A DNA stretch of 64,000 nucleotides from Carpediemonas membranifera. Taxonomy: Eukaryota; Fornicata. Numbering within the stretch: position 1 is the stretch's first letter; each line of letters begins with the position of its first letter. A program made the translations under genes and the position numbers. Shown in pieces: positions 19,308 through 29,149 of this stretch. The stretch is taken from the NCBI GenBank assembly GCA_019828565.1, contig JAHDYR010000022.1, positions 124,001-188,000 on the forward strand, read 5' to 3'. A model generated the notes under the pieces. That model was not told the origin of the DNA and ran no database searches. It saw only the letters and a list, made by a program, of their open reading frames with translations.

Positions 19308-22300
19308 CTACAGGCTGAGTGTGAATCCATTTCCCACCTTCCTCAGGTTAAATCTGCTGCCCAGTTGAACTGCCGTCTCCTCTGACACAAAGACAGAACC
19401 CGGGTCACACCTCGTCTCATTCTCCACGGCTCTCATCACTGCGGGGCCAAGGACGTCGTAGCTGAAGCGATAAGAGCCGAATACAGAGCCGCAGGCGGCC
19501 CCGCTGCCGATGCCCGCTCGAGCGGAGAGAGTCACCGCGGGATCGATGGCGTTGAATGCTTCGATATCCCTAAGGATAGCGATGGCGGCGCGGCACGAAA
19601 GGAGGGCGTGGTTGGTAGCTCCGTCGAAGAGGCCGCTCACGTACATCAGACGGTCGCCCATGGTCTTGATCTTGGCCAGACCGAACTCCAATGCTCTCTG
19701 GTCAGCTAGGTCGACCACATAATTCAGGAAGTTAAAGCTTCTGTCCCCAACCTTTGTCGTGTCAATCCTTTCAGAGAAGTTGACAAAGTCGATGACAGTA
19801 ACTGAACACGAGCTGACTGAGTCGAACGCCAGTGCAAGGGGACTCTTTGGTTGGGCAACCAAGGTAGACAGTGTGCTATGTCTGTGGAGTCGCATCGGAG
19901 TTGAGCTCGAGTCAGTTTCAGGGAGGAACACGCGGTCGATGAGGTGGGACGGCAACATGGCGCATATGATAGTGTTGATGCGTGTCTGCCGCTTGAGATG
20001 AAGCAGCCTGAATGCATGGCCGAGGTCTCCGGTGTTACGGCTGAGGCCGGATAAAATCGGGACAAAGGCGATCAGGGGGAACATATGCCAGTGGTTGGCT
20101 AAGGGAGTCAACCCGAATAAAATAAGAAGTATAAGAATAATAATAAAAGCAGCTGCGTTAACTAGCAGGGTCAGCCTCAAGAATGACCGGCCGTGAATAG
20201 GCATAATCGAGGAGTACTGCAAATACAGTAGGGCCGCCGTGATGTAGATGCAGAGGGGTGTCAGATGGACATCGTCGTCAAGATACCGGATCGTAAAAAA
20301 ATACTGCGCATAAAGAGTATCCATGAAAAGATTCAGTAGTGACACGTTGACCAGGATAAACAGCGAGGACAGAGCATGCTTGGATCTGCCACTTAGACGA
20401 CTGCCCAGGTCATGGAAGGCCATTTTCACAGCGAGCTCAGCGATGATGACGGAGCCCCCCGCCAGCTGTAGCAAGTAGGGAACCGTTGGTACGAATGCGT
20501 GGGGGCGGGAGTCCTCAAGCTCCGCGAACTGCAGCAACGGGATGCACAGGGCGATGATTGAGTGAACGGCGAGGAGGATGAATGAAAAACCGCACGCCCC
20601 CACGATGGTGTGCCTGCTACTGTCTGCTGACTTGTTCCAGTATCTCTCGTAGTCCTGCGCGGGGCGGGTCAGCGGCAGACCGTGGAGCAGCCATCCAATG
20701 GCGTGTCTCAGTACAACACGCGGGGTCGACCGGAAAAGTCGGGCGTCTGAGGATAGCGTGCGGGTGCTGAGCACAATGCGGTGGTCGAATGCACTGGTAG
20801 TCAGCCCACTGACTCGGGCCATGGACGTCGCCCCAGTGAGCTCCTCGGTGGACGTGACGGCAGAGACAATGGCTGCGGACGACATGCCCTGGTTGAGTGG
20901 CATCTGCGCATGGTCGAAGTCCCTCCCCTTACCAGTGTAAGCAAGGTTGGCCACCACACCGATGCGAGCAGTCAGAGGCTGGTCTACCGCAGTACTGGAG
21001 GTGCTGTACGATAGAATCTGGGACTCAGCCCGTTGTATCGACTCAGACGAAGTCAGTCCAATGAGGTTCAAGTTCTGCATCCCCAGGGCGGTCGTGCTCA
21101 TCATAGGGGGCAGCGGATGGGGCCGGGGCAGTGGTGCAATGCTCTCACTGGTGTCCTGCGTCGTCAGGCCAGTCGAGTCGCTCACAGTCGTTGATAGAGT
21201 CGATGTCAATGATGAACTCTGGTGCAGTCGGCGGTCAAAGGGCGGGGCAATGGTGACGAGGCGGGTGCTGGGGTCGAGACTACCGGCCTTTGTCAGGTCA
21301 GGAAGGGCGGAGTCAGTCGACAGTATCTTGACGGATTGTGATCGGCGTCTTGGCATGTCATCGCCATCGGGTGCCCGGGGTGAGAACGTTGAGGGGTTCG
21401 AGTGTCTTGATATTGTCTCAGAATCCACCAACTCTGTCATATCCAGGTGGAGCGAGGACGCGATATTGAACCGCACAGTATTGAGACCGTTCCTGGGCAT
21501 ATCGCATGTATCTTCGTTATCAGATTCAGATCCACTAGATTCAGTCGGTGAGAAATCGACCGAGACGGGTGACTCGGACGCCATATCAGAGTCAATCGTG
21601 CCGGCCTCCACCTCGACTCTTTCAGCCGTCAGTCGCCGTCTTCCCGCGGGAATCTCGCCGAGGTGGCTAAACGGGGTGAGGTTGCTGAGGCTGAATCCAA
21701 GCACATCGTTGGCCGCTGTTTCAGATCCCATAGTCAGCCTGGTCTCGGTCTCACTTGCGATCTCGGGATCGGTACTATCGTCCACGGCGAGCCTGATGGC
21801 TGAAAGGGGCAGGGACGCGCTCGCTGTCACAGTTGTAGCGGCCGCACTGCTCGAATGGTCCTGGCCCAGCCCGTCGAATGACACGGCGACGTTCTCAGGA
21901 CGGGGTATGGGCAGCATCAGGGCCCCAGTGACGGGGGTGTCGGTGTCCCTGGTCAGTTCAGAGGCGACAGAATGCAGGTCAGTGGGCGGGGTGCGGGCCT
22001 CGAGCACGGCGACTGTGTCCTCTACTGCCAGGGGTCTGTTTGACGCGATTTCCTCGACCACCCGGCCGAGCTTGGCGTTCCTGCTGACAACCTCAGCCAG
22101 CCTGTGTCGGACGACCGGCAGGGGAAGCCTCTCAACCCACTCAACGTCCCTATGCTGGCTGTGACCCTCTATCTTCCCCATGGGCGTGGCTGAGCACAGG
22201 GCTGAGCAAAGCTCTCCCGCAGTGGCAAGCGTCCCTGGTTTGGCGTGGGAGAGCAGGATCATGGCGATGGACACCGCCGGCCCGAGCACCTCGACGTGCA

Positions 22301-23615
22301 TGGCAGTGTGGCCTACTGCCCCTAGCTGCATATGACCCGAAGCTGCGGATGCAGACCATGAGGCGTCCGACGTGTCCGTGAGGAGCTGTGCAGAGACCAT
22401 GATGAAGGAGGAAACCTTGAACAACGCATCCGCACCTACTGCGGCGACCATGTAGGTTGTCCCGAACGTATTGACCTTCTCCACTTCCATCTCGAGGGCT
22501 AGTTCGTCGAGAGCAACGAACGCTGCCTGGAGGAAGGAGACAAGCATGTGGGCCTTGGAAGTCTGGTCGACGTGGAGTCTGATCACACCCACTGCGGCGT
22601 CCTCGTGGTGCTCGCTCGTCTTCCCTTCGATGATTTGAGTGGTGCTATGGAAAGGCACTAAACTGCGGAGAATATTACTAGTGATATCTCCCAGATCAGC
22701 GGCCAGAGACTCGTTGATGAAGCTCAGCTTCTTCCTCCTCTCTACGCTGTACGTCACCGCCAGCGCCATGGCCTGGAACATGGTGAGCACCGCCCCCGTC
22801 GAGAAGAACGAGACTAGCGTTGGCCAGTTCGACCCGTGTGTGGCAGTGATGGAGTGTACTACTGATATTAGGAGCAGCATGAGGATGTTAGCAATGAACA
22901 GCGGGGCAAAGGGCACTGCCATGGTCAGACTATAGAACATGAGGTCGATGATGTGGAGGGGCACAGACATGAGGGGGAGATAGCCCGCTCCGGCTAGTAC
23001 TATGTTCGTCAGCGTGGTCATGAGGTATGCTATGCAGCTAACTGAGAGAACAATAGGTCCCATGGCCTTGCGGAGGGTGGGGAAGAGCAGGAGGAGGTGG
23101 CAGATCAGGATGATGGGGACATGGGCCACAGAGAGGATCCACGGCGGGTAGTAGACGTCTGTGAAGTCTGATAGGAACCTGAGGTAGATGAGATGCAGGA
23201 GACTGATGCTATACAGGCCTATCACTAGACGCCAGAAGGGCGGTGACCCCCATCGCCACAGATAGGCCCTAGATATGATCGGGTCGCAGATGTGGAGTCG
23301 GAAGAAGGTCACACGTGGGTTTCTGCTGCGGTGGCGTTGGACTGTGTCGACAAGGACCTCAAGGCCGTGAGTCAGGCCGTCCTGGCTTAGTACAGCCTCG
23401 TGCGTTGGTGAATGATGTGAATTGAATACATTGGCTGGAGTTGGTGACCTAAAAGTCCCTTTGAGGCTAACCATGGGCGAGAGAGCTGCGATGTGTGACG
23501 TAGAAAGCGGCGAGGACGTTGATTCGTCGCGAGTAAAACCATTATCGGCCACACTGGACGGAACTGGAGTGCTCCTATCGCTGAATGAGACGCTGGCTCT
23601 GTGCGTTCGTTTCAT
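19308..23615 (-). CDS. Membrane adenylyl/guanylyl cyclase-like, 12 TM
   Basis: The 1435-residue protein has the layout of animal transmembrane adenylyl cyclases. Its order is an N-terminal tail, six hydrophobic helices (about 125-310), catalytic-like C1 (about 330-480), a long Ser/Thr-rich linker, a second six-helix set (about 985-1210), and C2 at the end. C2 keeps both metal aspartates (VTVIDFVNFSE and KTMGDRLMY), the base-contacting lysine (KIKT) and the YDVLGPAV aspartate. The usual N-x3-R after it reads AVMRAVEN and is altered. C1 is degenerate: both Asp are lost (VGVIRLHVD; NTFGTTYMVAA) although AGTLATAG-like and VLGPAVS turns remain. cAMP production from an asymmetric site is inferred. 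Confidence 0.85.
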   Translation of the reverse strand: MKRTHRASVSFSDRSTPVPSSVADNGFTRDESTSSPLSTSHIAALSPMVSLKGTFRSPTPANVFNSHHSPTHEAVLSQDGLTHGLEVLVDTVQRHRSRNPRVTFFRLHICDPIISRAYLWRWGSPPFWRLVIGLYSISLLHLIYLRFLSDFTDVYYPPWILSVAHVPIILICHLLLLFPTLRKAMGPIVLSVSCIAYLMTTLTNIVLAGAGYLPLMSVPLHIIDLMFYSLTMAVPFAPLFIANILMLLLISVVHSITATHGSNWPTLVSFFSTGAVLTMFQAMALAVTYSVERRKKLSFINESLAADLGDITSNILRSLVPFHSTTQIIEGKTSEHHEDAAVGVIRLHVDQTSKAHMLVSFLQAAFVALDELALEMEVEKVNTFGTTYMVAAVGADALFKVSSFIMVSAQLLTDTSDASWSASAASGHMQLGAVGHTAMHVEVLGPAVSIAMILLSHAKPGTLATAGELCSALCSATPMGKIEGHSQHRDVEWVERLPLPVVRHRLAEVVSRNAKLGRVVEEIASNRPLAVEDTVAVLEARTPPTDLHSVASELTRDTDTPVTGALMLPIPRPENVAVSFDGLGQDHSSSAAATTVTASASLPLSAIRLAVDDSTDPEIASETETRLTMGSETAANDVLGFSLSNLTPFSHLGEIPAGRRRLTAERVEVEAGTIDSDMASESPVSVDFSPTESSGSESDNEDTCDMPRNGLNTVRFNIASSLHLDMTELVDSETISRHSNPSTFSPRAPDGDDMPRRRSQSVKILSTDSALPDLTKAGSLDPSTRLVTIAPPFDRRLHQSSSLTSTLSTTVSDSTGLTTQDTSESIAPLPRPHPLPPMMSTTALGMQNLNLIGLTSSESIQRAESQILSYSTSSTAVDQPLTARIGVVANLAYTGKGRDFDHAQMPLNQGMSSAAIVSAVTSTEELTGATSMARVSGLTTSAFDHRIVLSTRTLSSDARLFRSTPRVVLRHAIGWLLHGLPLTRPAQDYERYWNKSADSSRHTIVGACGFSFILLAVHSIIALCIPLLQFAELEDSRPHAFVPTVPYLLQLAGGSVIIAELAVKMAFHDLGSRLSGRSKHALSSLFILVNVSLLNLFMDTLYAQYFFTIRYLDDDVHLTPLCIYITAALLYLQYSSIMPIHGRSFLRLTLLVNAAAFIIILILLILFGLTPLANHWHMFPLIAFVPILSGLSRNTGDLGHAFRLLHLKRQTRINTIICAMLPSHLIDRVFLPETDSSSTPMRLHRHSTLSTLVAQPKSPLALAFDSVSSCSVTVIDFVNFSERIDTTKVGDRSFNFLNYVVDLADQRALEFGLAKIKTMGDRLMYVSGLFDGATNHALLSCRAAIAILRDIEAFNAIDPAVTLSARAGIGSGAACGSVFGSYRFSYDVLGPAVMRAVENETRCDPGSVFVSEETAVQLGSRFNLRKVGNGFTLSL

Positions 23616-23774
23616 CGCGCGATGATTCCTCCTAATTCTGCGGAAATTGACAAAAACTCATCTCGGGACGGCGGGTCTGGCTGGCCTCATCTCGCCATTT
23701 GACCCCCCTTATTGCAGCATTTCGGCAGTATCCTCCTGGTGTATCTCTTCCCAGAAGGTCACCGAAAGAGCAAC

Positions 23775-24226
23775 ATGGCCGAGGAGGAATTTTCCGAGGA
23801 AATCATCGAGGAACAGACGCAATACGCGCTGCTATCGATGCATGACGTTGCTATGAAGCCATTTATGGCTGGGGAAGAGCTTGATATCGCAGTTTGTTCA
23901 AATTAGCCCAAAAGAGCCGTTTACCCAGAATATCAACACAGAGAAGCCACTATTGAGGTTCCGAAACCGGGCCTATGAAGGAACGCTCGCAGAATCCGTT
24001 GGAACCTTCATGGCCTTCACTGCACCACCTCGTCTGTCCCCTCACCGCCCCTCACACAGTCCAGAACAGGTACATCCAGGACGAGAGAGACAGTATGAAG
24101 CACGTTATGAACATCAAGCGGGAGATCATGGCCACCAGGGTTGGTTTGACTGAGATTCACCCTGAGAAGATCCCCGCCAACTTCGAGGGCATGCACGAGA
24201 GACTGATGCGGGAGCGGGGCTTGTAG
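23775..24226 (+). CDS. Small spliced gene, TFIIIC tau55/GTF3C6-like candidate
   Basis: The proposed coding sequence is 23775..23891, 23929..24031 and 24060..24226, 128 residues. Exon 1 is acidic (MAEEEFSEEIIEEQTQYALL). Exon 2 gives NINTEKPLLRFRNRAYEG and then TLAESVGTFMAF. This resembles the triple-barrel motif of the small TFIIIC subunit (TERPxLQ, then YEGEYEDTLGT). Exon 3 is helical and charged (YIQDERDSMKHVMNIKREI). The phases match only with both introns removed. An alternative without the first intron would need a frameshift at about 23891. TFIIIC recruits RNA polymerase III; that role is inferred from short motifs only. Confidence 0.55.
23892..23928 (+). other. Probable intron, 37 bp
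   Basis: It begins GTTTGT and ends TTACCCAG, the same pair of ends as the intron at 45757-45791. It contains an in-frame TAG. Removal keeps the frame from ELDIA to NINTEKP. Confidence 0.6.
24032..24059 (+). other. Probable intron, 28 bp
   Basis: It begins GTCTGT and ends CCTCACACAG. Its length fits the frame change between exon 2 and exon 3. At 28 bp it would be among the shortest known spliceosomal introns. Confidence 0.6.
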
Positions 24227-24439
24227 GTGCGATTACCACGTCACATCCAGCCCTAGCAGGCGTTGGCCGATTTGATGGAGTCAATATGTTATCGCCGCTC
24301 GAATTGATCAGGCTGAATAAACCTGTATAGCGACGACATGTAGAGTGTGATCATAGCCCCTGTCTTGCCCAGCCCCTCTTCAAATTTGATCCGGTCGATC
24401 GGCAGTTTAGCCCGCAGGCGACGCGTCAACAGTCAAACC

Positions 24440-25108
24440 ATGTCCTTTTCACAGGCTGCGACCATCTTGGCGAAGCAACTTAGAGAACTCCAACGCGAGA
24501 ATGCTGTAGAAGGTATCAGCGTGGGCCTGATTGACGACAGCAACATTTTTGAATGGCAGGTCATCATTTCGGGCCCATCCGACACCGATTAGTTTGTATA
24601 ACATGCATGGAACGATGTACACTATGATTGAAGCGTATTTCTGCTTGCAGGGTTGCTTTCCACGGTCTTTCCGGCTAGTTTGACCACAACAGCCCCGCGA
24701 ACAACATGCTCCTCAGTCACCACTATTCGATGCCCCACCGCACCATTACACAGCGAAGGCGGAATATTCAAGGCCATTCTCAAGTTCCCCCACGATTTCC
24801 CTCTCAATCCGCCCAAGATGAAGTTCATTTCAGAGATGTACCACCCCAACATCTACCCTGATGGCGACGTCTGCATCTCCATCCTCCACGCGCCCGGCGA
24901 CGACCCCATGCACTACGAGACGGCTGACGAGAGATGGCGTCCCGTGCACGGGGTCCAGTCTGTTCTTCTTTCCGTCGTTTCGATGCTGAACGAACCTAAC
25001 ACAGAATCTCCCGCTAACATAGAGGCCGCCAAGCTCAGTAGGGAGAACATGGGGGAGTTCAAGAAGCGCGTCAGACGTACCGTACGCAGGAGCCTTGAAA
25101 GCCTTTGA
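24440..25108 (+). CDS. UBC7: Ubiquitin-conjugating enzyme E2, UBC7/UBE2G type, one intron
   Basis: The coding sequence is 24440..24591 joined to 24754..25108, 168 residues. It carries ubiquitin as a thioester and, in this family, usually acts in ER-associated degradation. Visible landmarks are the N-terminal helix (QAATILAKQLRELQ), FPHDFPLNPPKMKF, the HPNIYP/DGDVCISIL active site with catalytic Cys, and the acidic insertion after it (HAPGDDPMHYETADERWRPV) that defines the UBC7/G2 group. LLSVVSMLNEPNTESPAN follows. The length is normal. The start is the ATG at 24440, right before the conserved helix. The splice joins TDYEGGIF in frame. Confidence 0.95.
24592..24753 (+). other. Spliceosomal intron, 162 bp, in E2 gene
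   Basis: It begins GTTTGT and ends CCATTACACAG. It splits a codon after two bases, and joining gives TDYEGG, a conserved part of the E2 fold. It is the longest intron found here. Confidence 0.88.
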
Positions 25109-25688
25109 GATGCGTCTGTTATAAACCACACTGCATGCGGGGGTAGACTGGGATTCGGTAGGGTGCCGACTGGGATCATCGGTAGAGGTCGGGTTGGGTC
25201 TTGCCACGTGTCATAGTGTCATGAGGGTTTCATGCTCGATGTAATAGCTCTGGCGGTGAGTTGGACTGTGGAGTTGGACAAGGCTTACACGCGCGATTTA
25301 ATTCCTACACTGTTATTGAGGTATCTAAAACTGAATCTAGAATCTCACCTCAATCTTTTGACTCACTCGAGATCTCAACCAAAGGGACCATAACCATGCT
25401 CCTCCCACTTCATTGCACCATCTTTACCCATCCGTGAGGATCTTACGCCCAACATCACCGAAGTCTCGTGATTTCCTGCCGTCGCGGATCAGATCCAAAT
25501 CAGTCGAATGACTCACTCCATGAGCTTTATTAAAAATGAAGCGTGCATATAATTAGGAGGACAAACCAGGGAGATGCCAGGCAGGGTGCTAAGGGCCCTG
25601 TATCTAGGATATGGACCGTCCTCGAGATTCCCAGAAGACAACTCGAGACAAGACAGAAACTCATTTCGTCAAGTGGCGCGAATACAAC
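25109..25688. other. Intergenic, no gene seen
   Basis: This is the 3' flank of the E2 gene and the 5' flank of GcvT. An open frame upstream of 25689 (from 25611) has a basic, low-quality sequence and is taken as untranslated. No RNA gene or repeat was seen. Confidence 0.5.
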
Positions 25689-26860
25689 ATGGCGGACATC
25701 AGCATGAAGAAGACTCCTCTGTTTAACCTTCACACTCGTCTTGGTGGCGAGATGGTTCCTTTCGCTGGCTTTGCGATGCCTGTGAAGTATGATGGTGTTG
25801 GTATCATCGAATCCCACCTCCACTGCCGTAACAACGCCTCTCTGTTTGATGTTTCCCACATGGGCCAGGTGTACGTCGCTCCATTCGCCCCGTTGTCTCA
25901 CACAGCAAGCTCGGCGGCAAGGATCGTGAGAAGTTCCTCGAGAAGATCACCGTCTGCGACGTGACCCACATGGCCCCCCACCAGACCAAGCTCTCGGTCA
26001 TGACTACCCCTGAGGGCACCATCATCGACGATATGATGATCACTCGCCACGACGACCACTGCTTCCTTGTCCTCAACGCCGCCTGCTTCGCCAAGGATTC
26101 CGCTCACATCAAGAACATGATCAAGCAGCTCGGCATGGACGTCACCTTCGACGATATCTCCCCTGACCGCGCCCTCATGGCCATCCAGGGCCCCAAGGCC
26201 GCCCGCTCTCTCCAGAACATCGTCAAGGCCAACCTCGCTCAGCAGCCATTCATGTCCCAGCGCTCTGATGAGTTCAAGGGCGAGGAGATCCTTGTCTCTC
26301 GCTGCGGCTACACCGGCGAGGACGGCTTTGAGGTCTCTGTCCCGAACGCCCTTGCTGAGGACTTCGCCCAGTCCCTGCTTGACCAGGACGGTGTTGCCCC
26401 CTGCGGCCTTGGTGCCCGCGATTCTCTCCGTCTCGAGGCCGGCCTGTGCCTTTACGGCAACGACATCGACACCACCACCACCCCCATCGAGGCCAACCTG
26501 ACCTGGCTTATCACCAAACGCCGCCGTGCTGAGGGTGGCTTCATTGGCGACAACGTGATCATTCCCCAGATCAACGACCCCAAGCTGGTCACCCGCCGCC
26601 GTGTCGGTCTCTGCATCAAGGGCGCCCCCGCCCGCGAGCACACGCCCGTCTTCACCACAAGCGGTGCCCCTGCCGGCGAGATCACCTCTGGCCTCTTCTC
26701 CCCCTGCCTTAAGAAGCCGATCTCCATGGGTTACATTGACGTACCCCATCACAAGGCTGACACGGAGCTCCTCGTCGAGGTCCGCGGCCGGAAGCAGCCT
26801 GCCAAGGTCGTCAAGATGCCCTTCGTCCCCACTAACTACTACCGCGGCGCTACTAACTAA
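25689..26860 (+). CDS. GCVT: Glycine cleavage system T protein (aminomethyltransferase), one intron
   Basis: The coding sequence is 25689..25870 joined to 25906..26860, 378 residues. T protein releases ammonia from the aminomethyl group on H protein and passes the one-carbon unit to tetrahydrofolate. Motifs in order are KTPLFNLHTRLGGEMVPFAG, SLFDVSHMGQ, GTIIDDMMIT (with the conserved Asp), LMAIQGPKA, SRCGYTGEDGFE, GLGARDSLRLEAGLCLYGND and TSGLFSPCL (usually SGxxSP). The C-terminal FVPTNYYR is typical. The start at 25689 matches the usual N-terminus; no clear mitochondrial presequence is seen in MADISMKKTP. Codon use is strongly C-ending, suggesting high expression. Confidence 0.95.
25871..25905 (+). 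other. Spliceosomal intron, 35 bp, in GCVT
   Basis: It begins GTACGT and ends TCTCACACAG. Joining gives HMGQVKLGGKDREKF in frame, matching the family. Other GT choices (25869, 25875) break the frame. Confidence 0.88.
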
Positions 26861-26962
26861 GTACCATGGTAAATGATGCTTTACAAGCCCTTGTTTAGAA
26901 ATTATTGTCTTTGATCGGTCGCTGTTGATTGGCTCGGGCCTTTGACCTGGGCGGGGTCACCA

Positions 26963-28750
26963 TCACAGGATGCCATGCCGTAGGTGCGTGTTCTGTTGTC
27001 GGTGGCCAGGTGTCTGCCGAGGAGTTGAAGAATGTGTTTGTTCGACCATCCGGAGAGCCCGGGCGCCTACCGTGTCCAAGTCAGTCATGATCGCCTCACA
27101 TTCCTTCGTCAGGATTTCACTCGGCAGGGTCGGGGACGGGTTCGCCCACTTCAGAGACTCTGCCCTGGCCAGGGTCGTGCGTGGGAGAGGTACGGTTTCA
27201 TCTGCGCGCTCCGACGGGAATAGTCTGTGTACTTCCGCCACTATCTGCTCCTCCGACCACGCGGACTCGTGCCGTTGCCCCAACAGTTTCCGTGCTTTGC
27301 CGACCTGGCCTATCATGAAGACGTCCACTGCTTTCTCGACTTGTCTCCGTTGCTGATGGGTGCCTGTGCGGCGATTCACTGGTATGCCGCGTATAACACG
27401 TCTGACGGCGTTGCGGAAGCCGACTGCAGCGAACAACCCGCTGTGTGGCAAGCATCGGACAGTTACCTTACCTTACCTTGCTTTACCTTACAGCAAGTCG
27501 AGTTCTTCGTCTGACTCCTCGGCCTCGCCACCCGACGAGGACTCATAGTCTTCGTCCGAGCTGAGGATGAACGTCGGGTCCTTGGTGGTCCGACGGGACA
27601 GACTGGCTGGAGTCAGTCTCGTAGTCTGAGCCGACTACCTGCACGTATTCATCCGTGCTGCTCACCGAGCGGCCAGTGTTGCTGGGGCAGGATGACCGGC
27701 GTCGCTGCAGCATCGGTAGCGTGGCTGGGGAGGCTCGGAGAGTATGGTGCGGGACGGGACCAACGCGTGCCCAGAGGCCTCTCATGCCGGCTGCTAAGTG
27801 TTCGCGGAGGAGCCGACGGGCGGAGTGGCTCTGGGGCAGACGCAGGCGGCTCGTCGCACGGGGTCGGGGAGAGGATGTATGTCGGTGTCAGTGGGGCCAG
27901 GTGGGCGGCTCGTCGATCATGACGTCCTACTGGCCCTGCATCCCTGTCCATCGGCTGTGGTCGGGGGGGGGTGCGGTGGCGGGTCTGCGACCAACCGGCA
28001 CAGCCGGGGGCGACCTCGTTCCACCGTCCCCCACCCCCACGGCGGGCTCCGCCACAGGCGTGCACTGGGCGGCGTCGGGGGGTGGTCGGGATGACCCGGG
28101 GGCGGCTCTTCCTATGAAGAGCGCCCACGCGGCGGCGAACATTGTCGGCCACCACGGACCCATGGGGGGTCGCCGGGTACGGTAGAATTCACGAGCAACG
28201 CAATACCTCGAGGATTTACGAGGACCAGACTGGGTGGGCGTCTGGGAAGACTGGGCCTGGGGCTTCCCACCCCGGCCACGACCGCCTCCCCTGCCTCGGC
28301 CGTTGCCACGTCCGCGGCCACGTCTCTGTCCCTGGCCTCTACCTCCGAGTCCGCTTGCCGGGCGCCCGTATTGCCGCAGCATCGCCGCCTCGGCCTCGAC
28401 GAGGGTGACCAGCTCGCGCTAGCACCCTGCGCGTATCTCCAGGGCGTGCGCCTGCACCTCATCCCTCACCGGCTAATCTCTCGACGACTAGACCCACTAA
28501 CCATTGCTCTGTCTCGGGGGCATGGCCCACCGAGAAGATGTTGATTAAATACTGGGGCAAGGTGGCGTCGGAGAGAGGGAGGGAGTGGCGGGCGAGGATT
28601 GAGCGTGCCGACATCGTGGCGGAAGGCATGATACGCACCTCTATCTCGCTGCGTATGTCGTCGAACAGTCGCGGCTGTTGCTTGCTCGTTCGTGCTCATC
28701 AGCGTGATGGCGTGCCTATCCTGGAGAGATAGCAACACTGAGCTTGAGAA
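26963..28750 (-). pseudogene. Degenerate non-LTR retroelement remnant
   Basis: The minus strand holds broken protein-like pieces in changing frames. From about 28710 comes RLFDDIRSEIEVRI, then SARSILARHSLPLSDAT, then YLINIFSVGHAPETEQW. After a shift and a TAG comes RELVTLVEAEAAMLRQYG, then an RGG-rich tract (RGRGRGNGRGRGGGRGRGG, about 28270-28330). The piece at 26963-27451 has VFMIGQVGKARKLLG, then EEQIVAEVHRLFPSERADE, like the region before the reverse transcriptase in several non-LTR elements. No RT domain follows; the next sequence is the GcvT flank. The gag-like and pre-RT identity is inferred from pattern, and the many breaks show it is dead. Confidence 0.5.
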
Positions 28751-28794
28751 GAAGTTGGTGGACGATCTCTTTCCGCAGTCTCACGACATTTAGT

Positions 28795-29149
28795 CCCAAG
28801 GAGACCCACAGGAGAGGTGCCAAGCGAAAGACCATCCAATGCGCGAAGAAGACGTTGCTGCAGAAGCGCGCCAATGACGCCGAGAGCTCTGCTAAGTAAA
28901 TAGACAGTTTAAGACTTCTTCCACCAAGCGTATTGCTTTTTTCACCTTAAATCAACCACGAGCTTGTTTATTTTGAGTCCTGAATTAAGCAATCAAACAC
29001 TGTGTTTTGAGTGCTGAAAACAGGTGAATTGAGCGATGGACGATGAGGGAACGGATGTTACTATTAAGGTGAAGAAGTCTCGTAACAAGGTACTTTGCAC
29101 GTTTATAGTGCAGATGAAGCAAGAGTGGACAGCTATGGAAGCCTTCGTG
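28795..29149. repeat. 355-bp direct repeat, copy 1
   Basis: It appears identical to 32463-32817. It holds the left end of the Tc1/IS630-type transposon plus about 155 bp of its flank. The transposon ORF (MDDEGTDVTIKVKKSRNKV) is cut off here after 37 codons, where the Ty3-like sequence starts. Confidence 0.93.

Noticed and set aside
20947-22164. 405-residue open frame on the plus strand
   Set aside because: It lies fully inside the cyclase gene on the other strand, within the Ser/Thr-rich linker. Its sequence is the low-complexity shadow of that gene.
24995-25004. CCTAACACAG in the E2 gene
   Set aside because: It encodes part of the conserved LNEPNTESPAN; removing anything there breaks the E2 fold.
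27655-28185. Plus-strand 176-residue frame in GC-rich DNA
   Set aside because: Gly/Arg/Ala-rich composition with many overlapping frames on both strands. The minus strand carries the better, though broken, protein pattern.
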